A DNA stretch of 64,000 nt, taken from positions 1 to 64,000 of the forward strand of contig JADLGW010000042.1 in NCBI GenBank assembly GCA_020849105.1, written 5' to 3'. Position numbers and translations under genes: made by a program. The DNA comes from Phycisphaerales bacterium (lineage in GTDB: Bacteria > Planctomycetota > Phycisphaerae > Phycisphaerales > UBA1924). Shown piece after piece: positions 16,303 through 24,121 of this stretch (position 1 is the stretch's first letter; each line of letters starts with the position of its first letter). The notes below the pieces were generated by a model. That model was not told where the DNA came from, did not search any database, and saw only the letters and a list, made by a program, of their open reading frames with translations.

Positions 16303-17366
16303 TGGCCGAGGAAATGGGCGAACGCACCGAGCAGCCGACCGCACGCCGCCTCTCCGAGGCCCGCGGCCGCGGCCAGGTGGCCAAGAGCCAAGACCTGGCC
16401 TCCGCGCTCGACCTTGTCGGCGGCGTGCTCCTGATCGTCTTCTTCGGGGGTTCCGCGATCACCGTCCTGGCCGCGATCATGCGGCGCGTCCTCGGCGACG
16501 GCGCCGGAAACCCGGTTGACCCGGCCTCTATTCGCGCCCTGCTCATCTCAACGGGCCTTCAGGCCGGCTGGATCATCGGGCCGGGCCTGGCCATGATGCT
16601 GCTGGTCGGCGTTCTTGCACACGGAGGCCAGGTCGGCTGGCTCTTTACCACCGAGCCGCTCTCACCGAAGTTCACGAGGCTCAACCCCGTCGCGGGGCTC
16701 AAGCGGCTCCTGAGCACGCGCAACCTCGTGAAGGCCGCGCTCAACGTCTGGAAACTTGCCCTGACCGGCCTTATCGCCGCGCTCGTCATACGCCATCAAC
16801 TGGACGAACTCGCCGCGCTCCCCCGGCTCGCGATGGCGCCGGCGCTCTACCTCCTGGCCCTCAAGGCTCTCGAACTGGTCCTCTGGCTCCTGCCGCTGCT
16901 CGTCCTCATCGGTGTCATCGACTGGATGTACCAGCGCTGGCAGCACACCCGGGATCTCCGCATGACCCGCCAGGAAGTGAAGGATGAGCGACGCTCCAGC
17001 GAGGGCGACCCGGAGGTGAAACGCCGCCGTTTCCGCATGGCCTACGAGATCGCGATGCAGCGCATCAACCAATCCGTGCCGCAGGCCGACGTGATCGTCA
17101 CCAACCCCACGCACTATTCCGTTGCCCTCCGCTACGACCAGGCCACTATGCGCGCCCCGAAGGTCGTGGCCAAGGGCGCCGACCACATGGCCTTCCGCAT
17201 CCGTCATGTGGCCGTCCGCTCCGGTGTGCCCATCGTGGAGCGGCCGCCGCTGGCCCGCGCTATCTACCACAATGTCGAGGTCGGTCAGGAAGTCAGCCCC
17301 GACCTTTACGAAGCCGTCGCCGAGGTCCTCGCCTACGTCTACCGCATCGCCGGCAGGGCCGCGTAA
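16302..17366 (+). CDS. flhB: Flagellar export switch protein FlhB
   Basis: Controls substrate switching of the export apparatus. The start is the family type (MAEEMGERTEQPTARRLSEA). Four membrane segments span about 30-215, followed by the cytoplasmic domain with the autocleavage motif NPTH at residues 268-271 (context VIVTNPTHYSVALRYD). The 354-residue length is typical. It begins one base inside the fliR stop; flhA follows after a 14-bp gap. All key residues are present. Confidence 0.97.
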   Translation: MAEEMGERTEQPTARRLSEARGRGQVAKSQDLASALDLVGGVLLIVFFGGSAITVLAAIMRRVLGDGAGNPVDPASIRALLISTGLQAGWIIGPGLAMMLLVGVLAHGGQVGWLFTTEPLSPKFTRLNPVAGLKRLLSTRNLVKAALNVWKLALTGLIAALVIRHQLDELAALPRLAMAPALYLLALKALELVLWLLPLLVLIGVIDWMYQRWQHTRDLRMTRQEVKDERRSSEGDPEVKRRRFRMAYEIAMQRINQSVPQADVIVTNPTHYSVALRYDQATMRAPKVVAKGADHMAFRIRHVAVRSGVPIVERPPLARAIYHNVEVGQEVSPDLYEAVAEVLAYVYRIAGRAA

Positions 17367-17380
17367 TGGAGAGCGCTTAG

Positions 17381-19618
17381 TTGGCCAAGGCCCCCGCCAA
17401 CCGACCCCGCCCCAAACCGACCGCCCCCGCCGTGGCTGCCGCGCGCCCCGCCCTTTCCGCCGCCGCGAGCAGCCCGGCCTGGGCCCAGTGGGTCCACAGG
17501 TCCCGCGGCCTGATCGTGCCCATCGGCTTCGTCCTGCTCCTGGCCGTGATCGTCGTTCCCGTTCCGCCCTTCGTCCTCGATCTCCTGATCAGCCTGAACA
17601 TCAGCCTCTCGGTCATCATCCTCCTGACCACGATCTACATGGATCATCCTCTGGAGTTCAGCGTCTTCCCCTCCCTGCTCCTGGCAACCACGCTGTTCCG
17701 CCTGGTCCTGAACATTGCATCCACCCGCCTCGTCCTCACCGCGGATGCCCCCACGCCCGAGGCCGCGATGCACGCCGCCGGCCACGTCATCGCTGCCTTC
17801 GGCAACTTCGTCGCGGGCTCCTCGCTCTTTGTCGGTATCGTCATCTTCCTCATCCTCGTCATCGTCCAGTTCGTGGTGATCACCAAGGGCGCCACGCGCA
17901 TCAGCGAGGTCGCCGCCCGCTTCACCCTTGATGCCATGCCCGGCAAGCAGATGGCGATCGACTCCGACCTCTCCGCCGGCATCATCGACGAGGCCGAGGC
18001 CCGCAAACGCCGGGAGGACATCCGCCGAGAGGCTGACTTCTTCGGCGCCATGGACGGCGCCAGCAAGTTCGTCCGGGGCGATGCCGTCGCTGGCATCATC
18101 ATCACCGCCATCAACATCATCGGCGGCTTCGCCGTCGGCGTCATCGAACGCGGCTGGCTCGCGGCCAAGACCGCCGAGACCTTCACGAAACTGACCATCG
18201 GCGACGGCCTGGCCGCCCAGATCCCCTCGTTCGTCATCGCTATCGCCTCCGCCCTCATCGTCACCCGGTCCGGCTCCAAGGACCAGCTCGGCAACGAGCT
18301 CACGGACCAACTCGTCGCCCAACCCCGCGGCCTGGTCATCACCGCCGCCTTCCTCCTGCTCCTTTCGTTCACGCCCCTTCCCACCGCGCCGCTCGTCGCG
18401 ACCGCCACCGTCCTGGGCGGCATCGCCTTCATGATGAACCGCGGCCGGCGCGCCGCCGCCGCTGCCCAGCGGGCTCAGGAAGAGGCCGCCGCCGCGGGAG
18501 GGGCCGGGTCCGCCGTCCAGCCGATCGAGTCCCTCCTCAAACTCGACACCCTTGAACTCGAGGTCGGCTATGGCCTTGTCTCCCTCGTGGATGCCGGCCA
18601 GGGCGGCGACCTGCTCGACCGTATCTCCGCCCTCCGCCGCCAACTGGCCCTCGAACTGGGCCTGGTCATGCCCCCCGTCCGCATCCGCGACAACATGCAA
18701 CTGGAGGCCCACGATTATCGCGTGAAGATCCGCGGCAACACGGTTGCCGGCGGCCAGGTCCGCCCGGGCATGTTGCTCGCCATGGATTCCGGCATCGCGG
18801 GCGGGCCCGTCGAGGGCGACCGCACGAAGGAACCCGCCTTCGGCCTCGATGCCTGGTGGATCAATCCCTCCCTGCGTGCCCGCGCCGAGGGACTGAACTA
18901 CACGGTCGTGGATCCTACCAGTGTCCTGGGTACCCACCTGACGGAGATTGTCCGTTCCCAGGCGGCGGAACTGCTGACCCGCGACGAGGTGAACAACCTG
19001 ATCGAGCAACTCAAACTCAAGGCCCCCAAACTTGTCGAGGAGACGATCCCGACCATCGTCAAGACCGCCGACCTGCAGAAGGTCCTCCAGAACCTGCTCC
19101 GCGAGCGCGTCCCCATCCGCGATACCGAAACCATCATCGAGACCCTTGCCGACTGGGCCCCCAGGACCAAGGACCTCGATGTCCTTACCGAGTACGTCCG
19201 CAACGCCCTCCGGCGCACCATCAGCCTGCAGCACGCCGTCACCACTCCCCAATCCGGCGAGGGTGCGGTGGCCTCCAGGCCCAGGATCACCTGCGTCACC
19301 CTCGACCCCGCCCTCGAAGACCAGGTCGCCGCCTTCATCGACCGTGGCGCCGCCGGTACCGTCGTGAACATGCCGCCCCGTGTCGCCACCCGCATCACCG
19401 AGCGCATCCTTGAGTCGATGCGCGTGCTGACCGCCGGCGGCCACCAGCCGGTCATCGTTGCCTCCCCCCAGGTCCGGGCCGTCGTCCGGCAGTTGCTGGA
19501 GCCGCACCTGCCCACGGCCGCCGTCCTGGCATACAACGAGATCATCCCGACCGTTGAAGTCGAGTCCGTCGCCCTCGTCACACCCCCCACGGAGAAACCC
19601 GCCGCGGTTGCCGCCTGA
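17381..19618 (+). CDS. flhA: Flagellar export protein FlhA
   Basis: Large export-gate subunit: about eight membrane segments in the N-terminal half (about 40-350) and a cytoplasmic ring domain (about 370-745). Family signatures include SVFPSLLLATTLFRLVLNIA with the following STRLVL, and the charged loop FTLDAMPGKQMAIDSDLSAG. The likely start is TTG 17381: GGAGAG at 17368-17373 lies 7 bases upstream and the reading begins MAKAPANRPRPKPTAPAVAA. The N-terminal 40 residues are a Pro/Ala-rich extension. The 745-residue length is slightly above the usual 690. Confidence 0.96.
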   Translation: MAKAPANRPRPKPTAPAVAAARPALSAAASSPAWAQWVHRSRGLIVPIGFVLLLAVIVVPVPPFVLDLLISLNISLSVIILLTTIYMDHPLEFSVFPSLLLATTLFRLVLNIASTRLVLTADAPTPEAAMHAAGHVIAAFGNFVAGSSLFVGIVIFLILVIVQFVVITKGATRISEVAARFTLDAMPGKQMAIDSDLSAGIIDEAEARKRREDIRREADFFGAMDGASKFVRGDAVAGIIITAINIIGGFAVGVIERGWLAAKTAETFTKLTIGDGLAAQIPSFVIAIASALIVTRSGSKDQLGNELTDQLVAQPRGLVITAAFLLLLSFTPLPTAPLVATATVLGGIAFMMNRGRRAAAAAQRAQEEAAAAGGAGSAVQPIESLLKLDTLELEVGYGLVSLVDAGQGGDLLDRISALRRQLALELGLVMPPVRIRDNMQLEAHDYRVKIRGNTVAGGQVRPGMLLAMDSGIAGGPVEGDRTKEPAFGLDAWWINPSLRARAEGLNYTVVDPTSVLGTHLTEIVRSQAAELLTRDEVNNLIEQLKLKAPKLVEETIPTIVKTADLQKVLQNLLRERVPIRDTETIIETLADWAPRTKDLDVLTEYVRNALRRTISLQHAVTTPQSGEGAVASRPRITCVTLDPALEDQVAAFIDRGAAGTVVNMPPRVATRITERILESMRVLTAGGHQPVIVASPQVRAVVRQLLEPHLPTAAVLAYNEIIPTVEVESVALVTPPTEKPAAVAA

Positions 19619-19635
19619 GTTCTCACTTCTCCCGC

Positions 19636-19664
19636 TTGACGCCCCCTCCGTCCGATTGCATACT
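19636..19664 (+). promoter_or_regulatory. Possible sigma-70-type promoter for flhF-flhG
   Basis: TTGACG (19636-19641), 17-bp spacer, CATACT (19659-19664), located in the only gap between flhA and flhF and 42 bases before the flhF ATG. Good -35 and spacing, moderate -10. It would give flhFG a supply independent of the upstream operon. Confidence 0.45.
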
Positions 19665-19705
19665 GACGCCCCCGGCAGGACGCCGGGTCAACCGAAGAGG
19701 CACGG

Positions 19706-21061
19706 ATGCCCGAGATGACTCTCAAGACCTACCGCGCCCGCACCATGGGCGACGCCCTGGCCGAAGTCAAGAAGGATCTCGGCAAGGACGCGGTCATCCT
19801 CCACACCAGGGCCTACAAGGTCGGCGCCTGGCTCGGCTTCGGCGGCCGCCCCATCGTCGAGATCACCGCCTCAACAACCCCATCACGCGGCACAGGCGGC
19901 CCGTCGATCTCGATCCCGCCTCCTCGTTCATACGGCAACCCTGCCTCGACGCCGCCGCACAGCCAAGGGAATGGGTCCGCCGGCCGTGCGCGAGATTCCT
20001 TCGTTGCGGCCATCCCGCGGGGCTCGGGCGACCCCCCCGCGCCTCCCATTCCCACCGCTGTTTGTGGCACCGGCGTCCCGCCGGTGTCTACCCCGACTCC
20101 CCGTCCCCGCGCCGACCTGTCCGCGGCTTCGACCCGCCCCGCCGCTCCTTCTGACTCGCTCGAACGCGAACTCGACTCCATCAAGCGCATGGTCAGCCAG
20201 GTGCTCCGCAACTCCCGCCAAAGCCAGGCCGCCACCCTCACACCCGGCCTGGACCACGACGCCCTGGTCGGCCATTACCTGCGCCTGCTGGAGGCCGAGG
20301 TTGCCGGTGAGATCGCCGACGAAGTCATGTCCCGAGTCCGCGATGAACTCTCCAGCGGCGAGATGCGCGACGACGGGGTGGTGCACGAGACCGTCCTCCG
20401 CCATCTTGCCGCCATCATCCCCTCGGGCGACGACGTTCCGCGCCCGGCGGCGGAACATGACGGGCGCCCGCTCACCATCGCCCTCGTCGGTCCCACGGGC
20501 GTCGGCAAGACCACCACCATCGCCAAACTCGCTGCGGCGTACAAACTCCGCCACGGCAAGAGGGTCGCGCTCGTCACGATCGACACCTACCGCATCGCCG
20601 CCGTCGACCAACTCCGCACCTACGCGGAGATCATCGGCCTCCCGCTGAGGGTCGCCCTTACGCCGACCGACATGGCCTCCGCGTGCGAATCCCTGCGCGA
20701 CCACGACGTCGTCCTCATCGATACCGCGGGCCGCTCGCCCGCCGACGCCGGACGAATCTGCGAACTCCGGTTGTTCCTGGCCGCGGCCCAGCCCCACCAG
20801 ACCCACCTGGTCCTCTCGGGCACGTCGAGCGAGGCCGTCATGATCGACGCCGCCGCGAAGTTCTCCGCCGTCACCCCGGATCGTGTGATCTTCACCAAAC
20901 TCGACGAGGCGGTGAACTACGGCGTGCTCTTCGGCGTCGCCCGGCGCATCGCCCTGCGGCTCTCCTACGTCACCACCGGCCAGGAGGTCCCCGACCACAT
21001 CGAGATGGGACGCCCGGACCGCCTCGCGCGGCTCGTGCTTGACGGGAGCCGCGCCCGATGA
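19706..21061 (+). CDS. flhF: Flagellar SRP-like GTPase FlhF
   Basis: SRP-family GTPase that positions and numbers flagella together with FlhG. It has the typical FlhF N-terminus (MTLKTYRARTMGDALAEVKK, then DLGKDAVILHTR), a Pro/Ser-rich linker (about 55-150), a helical N domain (about 150-250) and the G domain with GPTGVGKTT at 262-270, DTYRIAAVDQL and DTAGRSP. The linker contains an in-frame palindromic repeat read as CGTGVPPVSTP (residues about 119-129). Length is 451. The stop overlaps the flhG start (ATGA). Confidence 0.94.
   Translation: MPEMTLKTYRARTMGDALAEVKKDLGKDAVILHTRAYKVGAWLGFGGRPIVEITASTTPSRGTGGPSISIPPPRSYGNPASTPPHSQGNGSAGRARDSFVAAIPRGSGDPPAPPIPTAVCGTGVPPVSTPTPRPRADLSAASTRPAAPSDSLERELDSIKRMVSQVLRNSRQSQAATLTPGLDHDALVGHYLRLLEAEVAGEIADEVMSRVRDELSSGEMRDDGVVHETVLRHLAAIIPSGDDVPRPAAEHDGRPLTIALVGPTGVGKTTTIAKLAAAYKLRHGKRVALVTIDTYRIAAVDQLRTYAEIIGLPLRVALTPTDMASACESLRDHDVVLIDTAGRSPADAGRICELRLFLAAAQPHQTHLVLSGTSSEAVMIDAAAKFSAVTPDRVIFTKLDEAVNYGVLFGVARRIALRLSYVTTGQEVPDHIEMGRPDRLARLVLDGSRAR
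20065..20090. repeat. palindromic repeat in flhF linker
   Basis: CACCGGCGTCCCGCCGGTG at 20068-20086, flanked by GTGG and TCTA. The reverse complement of the element in argG (63552-63575) is the same except for one C-to-A and one G-to-T change at positions that pair with each other. Both are read in the same frame as GTGVPPVST. Confidence 0.75.
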
Positions 21062-22086
21062 GCGGCCTGCTCATCAGCCCGCCCCCCCCCGACCAGGCCT
21101 CGCGCCTCCGCGCGATCTGCACGGCCGTGCCGCCGACGACCGCTCCCAGCGGCCGGTGCCCGACCGAACGCGCCGCACCCCCGCCCCGCACCGCCCGGGT
21201 CATCGCCGTGTCTTCCGGCAAGGGCGGTGTCGGCAAGACCAACACCTGCGTCAACCTCTCCATAGCACTGGCCCGGCTCGGCCGCCGCGTCAGCCTGCTT
21301 GATGCTGACCTCGGCATGGCCAACGCCGACGTGCTCTGCGGTCTCATGCCCGCGCGCCGCCTTGACGCCCTGCTCCGCGAGTCGCGTCGCCCCATCACAC
21401 TCGCGGAACTCGCGGTCGACGCGCCGGGCGGCTTCCGCCTTGTGCCCGGCGCCGTCGGCGTCGAGCGGATGGCCGACCTCGGACCCGCCGACCGTGCCCG
21501 TCTCCTGGCCGCATTGGGAGAACTCGAACGGGATTCGGACCTTGTGGTCGTCGATACCGGCGCCGGCATTTCCCGCGGCGTCACCTGTTTCCTCCGCGCC
21601 GCGGACCTGTCGGTCGTCGTTGCGACCCCCGACCCGACGTCGATCACTGACGCCTATGCCCTCGTCAAGTGTGTGGTGGGCGGCGCGGCTCCTGGTGACA
21701 CAGCGCCCGGCGGCACCACGCCCGGTGGCGCCGCTCTCCAGAGCGGTGGAGCAACGCCACATGTCGTCCTCGTCGTGAACCAGGCCGACTCCGAGCGCGA
21801 GGCCCGCAGCGTGCACGCCCGCATCGCCGCCGTCACGCAGAGGTTCCTTTCCTATCGCCTCCCGCTGCTGGGATGGGTGGCACAGGATGTGCGGGTCATC
21901 GCGGCGGTGCGGAAGCGAGCGCCCGTGATGCTCGAAAGCCCGCGCTGCCAGGCGAGCCGTGACCTGCGAGACCTGGCCCTGTCGGTGATGCGGGAAGTGC
22001 GGCCTGCGCAGGGCTCGCTCCGCCCGGTCGTCCAGCGCCCCGGGCTTTCCGGGCTGTTTTCCAGGCTCTTCCTGCGCGAAGGTTGA
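21058..22086 (+). CDS. flhG: Flagellar number regulator FlhG (MinD-like ATPase)
   Basis: ParA/MinD-type ATPase that works with FlhF in flagellar placement. The deviant Walker A SSGKGGVGKT is at residues 52-61, followed by LLDADLGMANADVLCG (Walker A' aspartate region). VVVDTGAGISR is the second nucleotide-contact strand. Length 342 with a 45-residue Pro-rich N-terminal extension. Residues about 210-235 (GDTAPGGTTPGGAALQSGGA) are a low-complexity insertion containing another copy of the palindromic repeat, placed between two conserved strands. It overlaps flhF by four bases. Confidence 0.93.
   Translation: MSGLLISPPPPDQASRLRAICTAVPPTTAPSGRCPTERAAPPPRTARVIAVSSGKGGVGKTNTCVNLSIALARLGRRVSLLDADLGMANADVLCGLMPARRLDALLRESRRPITLAELAVDAPGGFRLVPGAVGVERMADLGPADRARLLAALGELERDSDLVVVDTGAGISRGVTCFLRAADLSVVVATPDPTSITDAYALVKCVVGGAAPGDTAPGGTTPGGAALQSGGATPHVVLVVNQADSEREARSVHARIAAVTQRFLSYRLPLLGWVAQDVRVIAAVRKRAPVMLESPRCQASRDLRDLALSVMREVRPAQGSLRPVVQRPGLSGLFSRLFLREG
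21728..21748. repeat. palindromic repeat in flhG
   Basis: CCGCTCTCCAGAGCGG at 21731-21746 within GCGCCG...CGGTG, the same core as the repeat at 55-72, read in frame as GAALQSGG. Confidence 0.65.
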
Positions 22087-22215
22087 GTCTTCGTTCGGGT
22101 CGCGAGCCTGCTGGTCCGCGTCGCTCCCCGCGCCGGATTCAAGTGGGCCCGCCAAACGACGATAAAGACCCCGGTGGTACTCCCGCGCTCGCATCCCAGT
22201 CGGAGAAGTTGAGAC

Positions 22216-22491
22216 GTGAATCCAGGCGTACCCACCAGGCTGATCGCCGCGATCTTTGCGCTCGCCGCCTTCGTCGTGGCGGTCGCGGGCGGGCTCGGTG
22301 CCGGCAACCCGGCGTCACAGGTCTTGGGCGTGGCGATCGTGAGCCTCATCGCGTGCTACGCCCTGGGTTCGATCGTGGGCACCGTCGGTGAGTGGGCGGT
22401 CCACGAGCACCTGAAGGAAACGATCCGGGCGAAGGCACCCGACGCCGGGAGGGCCGCGGCCGGGTCGAGCGCGAAATCCGCGCCGAGTTGA
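22216..22491 (+). CDS. Small two-helix membrane protein, unknown function
   Basis: 91 residues with two hydrophobic segments (about 8-29, LIAAIFALAAFVVAVAGGLG, and 35-58) and a short Ala-rich cytoplasmic tail. The GTG start has GGAG about 10 bases upstream. It lies between flhG and the sigma factor on the same strand, a position occupied by small uncharacterised genes in other flagellar loci. I do not recognise a family; coding support is from codon pattern, the hydrophobic profile and context. Confidence 0.6.
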   Translation: MNPGVPTRLIAAIFALAAFVVAVAGGLGAGNPASQVLGVAIVSLIACYALGSIVGTVGEWAVHEHLKETIRAKAPDAGRAAAGSSAKSAPS

Positions 22492-22501
22492 CAGAGTGGG
22501 C

Positions 22502-22530
22502 TTGCATCCGCGGACCCGGGCGTGTATCTT
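22502..22530 (+). promoter_or_regulatory. Possible promoter for the flagellar sigma factor
   Basis: TTGCAT (22502-22507), 17-bp spacer, TATCTT (22525-22530) with TG just before the -10, ending 83 bases before the chosen sigma factor start and immediately after the preceding stop codon. Confidence 0.4.
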
Positions 22531-22613
22531 CCGCCCCACGGTTCACGGATGGAGCCGTTCGAGTTGTCTCGGGGAGTTCCCCCGCAGCATGACAGATGGT
22601 CAAGGAGCCGACC

Positions 22614-23474
22614 ATGCCAGCGACACGTGCCAAGGTCATGTCCCGTGAGTCCGGCCGCAGGGGTCGCGCCACCATCGTCGCGCGGGCCGCGACGCCGCTG
22701 GATCAGCGCCCGATCCAGGAAATCTGGGTCGAGTACCAGGCCTCGCGCACGCAGGCGATGCGCAACTACCTCATGGAGAAGTTCCTCCCGCTTGTGCGTT
22801 ACAACGCGGAGCGCATCTACGCACGGCTTCCCGACGAGGTGGACATAGAGGACCTCATGTCCGCCGGGCTGTTCGGCCTCATGGACGCCATCGACGCCTT
22901 CGACCTCGACCGCAACGTGAAGTTCGAGACCTACTGCGCCCCGCGCATCCGCGGCGCCATCCTTGACGAACTCCGCGCCATGGACTGGGTGCCGCGCCTG
23001 GTCCGATCCCGCTCGGCCAAGGTCGAGTCGGCGCGCCAGAAGTTCGAGATGAAGAACGGCCGCCGCCCGACCGACCAGGAACTCGCCGATTTCCTGCAAC
23101 TGGTCCCCGAGGAGTTCGAGAAGGTCAAGCGGGACTCGAGCGCGGTCGGCACCCACAGCATCACCCGCAAGTTTGCCTCCAGCGACGGCACCCGCGAACT
23201 CCGCGAGATCGACGTTGTCAAGGACGAGGCCGGCTCCAGCCCGCTCCTGGAGATGCAGCGCCGCGACCTCAAGGACATGATCACCAAGGGCCTCAGCCGT
23301 GCCGAGCGCCTCATCGTCATCCTCTACTACTACGAGGGGATGACCATGAAGGAGATCGGTTCGACCCTGGACCTGTCCGAGTCCCGCGTCAGCCAGATGC
23401 ACTCGTCCATCCTCGCCCGGCTCAAGGCCCAGATGCAGCACCGCACGCCGGAGTTCGAGCCGGACGACGACTGA
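22614..23474 (+). CDS. fliA: RNA polymerase sigma factor, FliA/WhiG family
   Basis: Alternative sigma factor of the sigma-28 group, expected to transcribe late flagellar and motility genes. Region 2 is evident (YLMEKFLPLVRYNAERIYAR, then DLMSAGLFGLMDAIDAFDLD and KFETYCAPRIRGAILDEL). Region 3 includes NGRRPTDQELADFLQL, and region 4 has LSRAERLIVILYYYEGMTMK with the helix-turn-helix TLDLSESRVSQMHSSIL. The ATG at 22614 is preferred (AAGGAG 7 bases upstream), giving 286 residues; an in-frame ATG at 22596 would add six. Its place after flhF-flhG matches FliA/SigD in other bacteria. No anti-sigma FlgM is seen nearby. Confidence 0.93.
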   Translation: MPATRAKVMSRESGRRGRATIVARAATPLDQRPIQEIWVEYQASRTQAMRNYLMEKFLPLVRYNAERIYARLPDEVDIEDLMSAGLFGLMDAIDAFDLDRNVKFETYCAPRIRGAILDELRAMDWVPRLVRSRSAKVESARQKFEMKNGRRPTDQELADFLQLVPEEFEKVKRDSSAVGTHSITRKFASSDGTRELREIDVVKDEAGSSPLLEMQRRDLKDMITKGLSRAERLIVILYYYEGMTMKEIGSTLDLSESRVSQMHSSILARLKAQMQHRTPEFEPDDD

Positions 23475-23651
23475 GGCCGGGGGGTCGGCGAAGGGCAGCA
23501 CGGCGGCAGACGCTCGCGGGCGTCTGCCGCGTGTCGTTCGGCGCTCTGCGCGCCCGCGGCCGGCGGCGGGGCCGCCCACGGGGCGGCCCGCGAGCGGCGG
23601 AGACCGCCCTTCGGGCACAGAAATAATCTTCGTGATTCCCGAAGAACCCCG

Positions 23652-23699
23652 TTGACGTACTACGACGCTTGTAGTAGAGTTCTGCTACGCGCGTAGTAG
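23652..23699 (+). promoter_or_regulatory. blaI promoter with two BlaI-type operators
   Basis: TTGACG (23652-23657), exact 17-bp spacer, TAGAGT (23675-23680). The spacer and -10 are overlapped by an inverted repeat TACTAC-N7-GTAGTA (23658-23676). A second near-perfect palindrome CTGCTACGCGCGTAGTAG lies at 23682-23699, directly downstream. TACTA/TAGTA half sites are those recognised by BlaI/MecI repressors, so this is very probably the autoregulated operator of the following pair. Confidence 0.8.
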
Positions 23700-23729
23700 G
23701 ACGGGGCGCCGCGGTATGCTTGGGGCCAT

Positions 23730-24119
23730 ATGGCAAAGCCGAATCTTGAACTCGGGTCCGCGGAACTGGAGGTGCTCAAGGTCCTCTGGGAGAAGGGCCC
23801 CTCGCCCGTGCGTGACGTGCTGGAGATCATGCACAAAAACGGGCGCCGCGTCGCGTACACCACCGTCCTGACGATTCTGACCCGCCTGGAGCAGAAGGGA
23901 ATGGTCGCCAGCGACCGCAGCGAACAGGCGTACGTCTACCGGGCCAAACTCAGCCGGCAGCGGGTGACCACGGCCCGGCTCCAGGCTCTCGTACGGGACC
24001 TGTACGACGGTGCTGCGGCGACCCTGGTGCTCGAGGTCGTCCAATCCGGCAAGTTCTCGCCGGAAGAGATCAGCCAGTTGCATCGCCTGATTGAGGATCT
24101 GGACGCCGGGGGCCGCTGA
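23730..24119 (+). CDS. BlaI/MecI/CopY-type transcriptional repressor
   Basis: Winged-helix repressor of 129 residues. The N-terminal DNA-binding domain reads LGSAELEVLKVLWEKGPSPV then VAYTTVLTILTRLEQKGMVA, the characteristic BlaI pattern; the C-terminal helix (about 85-125) would dimerise. In BlaI/BlaR1 systems the repressor is cleaved after the membrane peptidase senses a signal. Two palindromic operators lie just upstream, and the M56 peptidase gene follows after two bases, so the pair is one transcription unit. No beta-lactamase gene is in the window; the regulated target is unknown. Confidence 0.92.
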   Translation: MAKPNLELGSAELEVLKVLWEKGPSPVRDVLEIMHKNGRRVAYTTVLTILTRLEQKGMVASDRSEQAYVYRAKLSRQRVTTARLQALVRDLYDGAAATLVLEVVQSGKFSPEEISQLHRLIEDLDAGGR

Positions 24120-24121
24120 CC

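Noticed and set aside
17339-19507. 722-codon minus-strand frame under flhA
   Set aside because: Mirror of FlhA codons (Asp/Gly/Glu-rich); no motifs.
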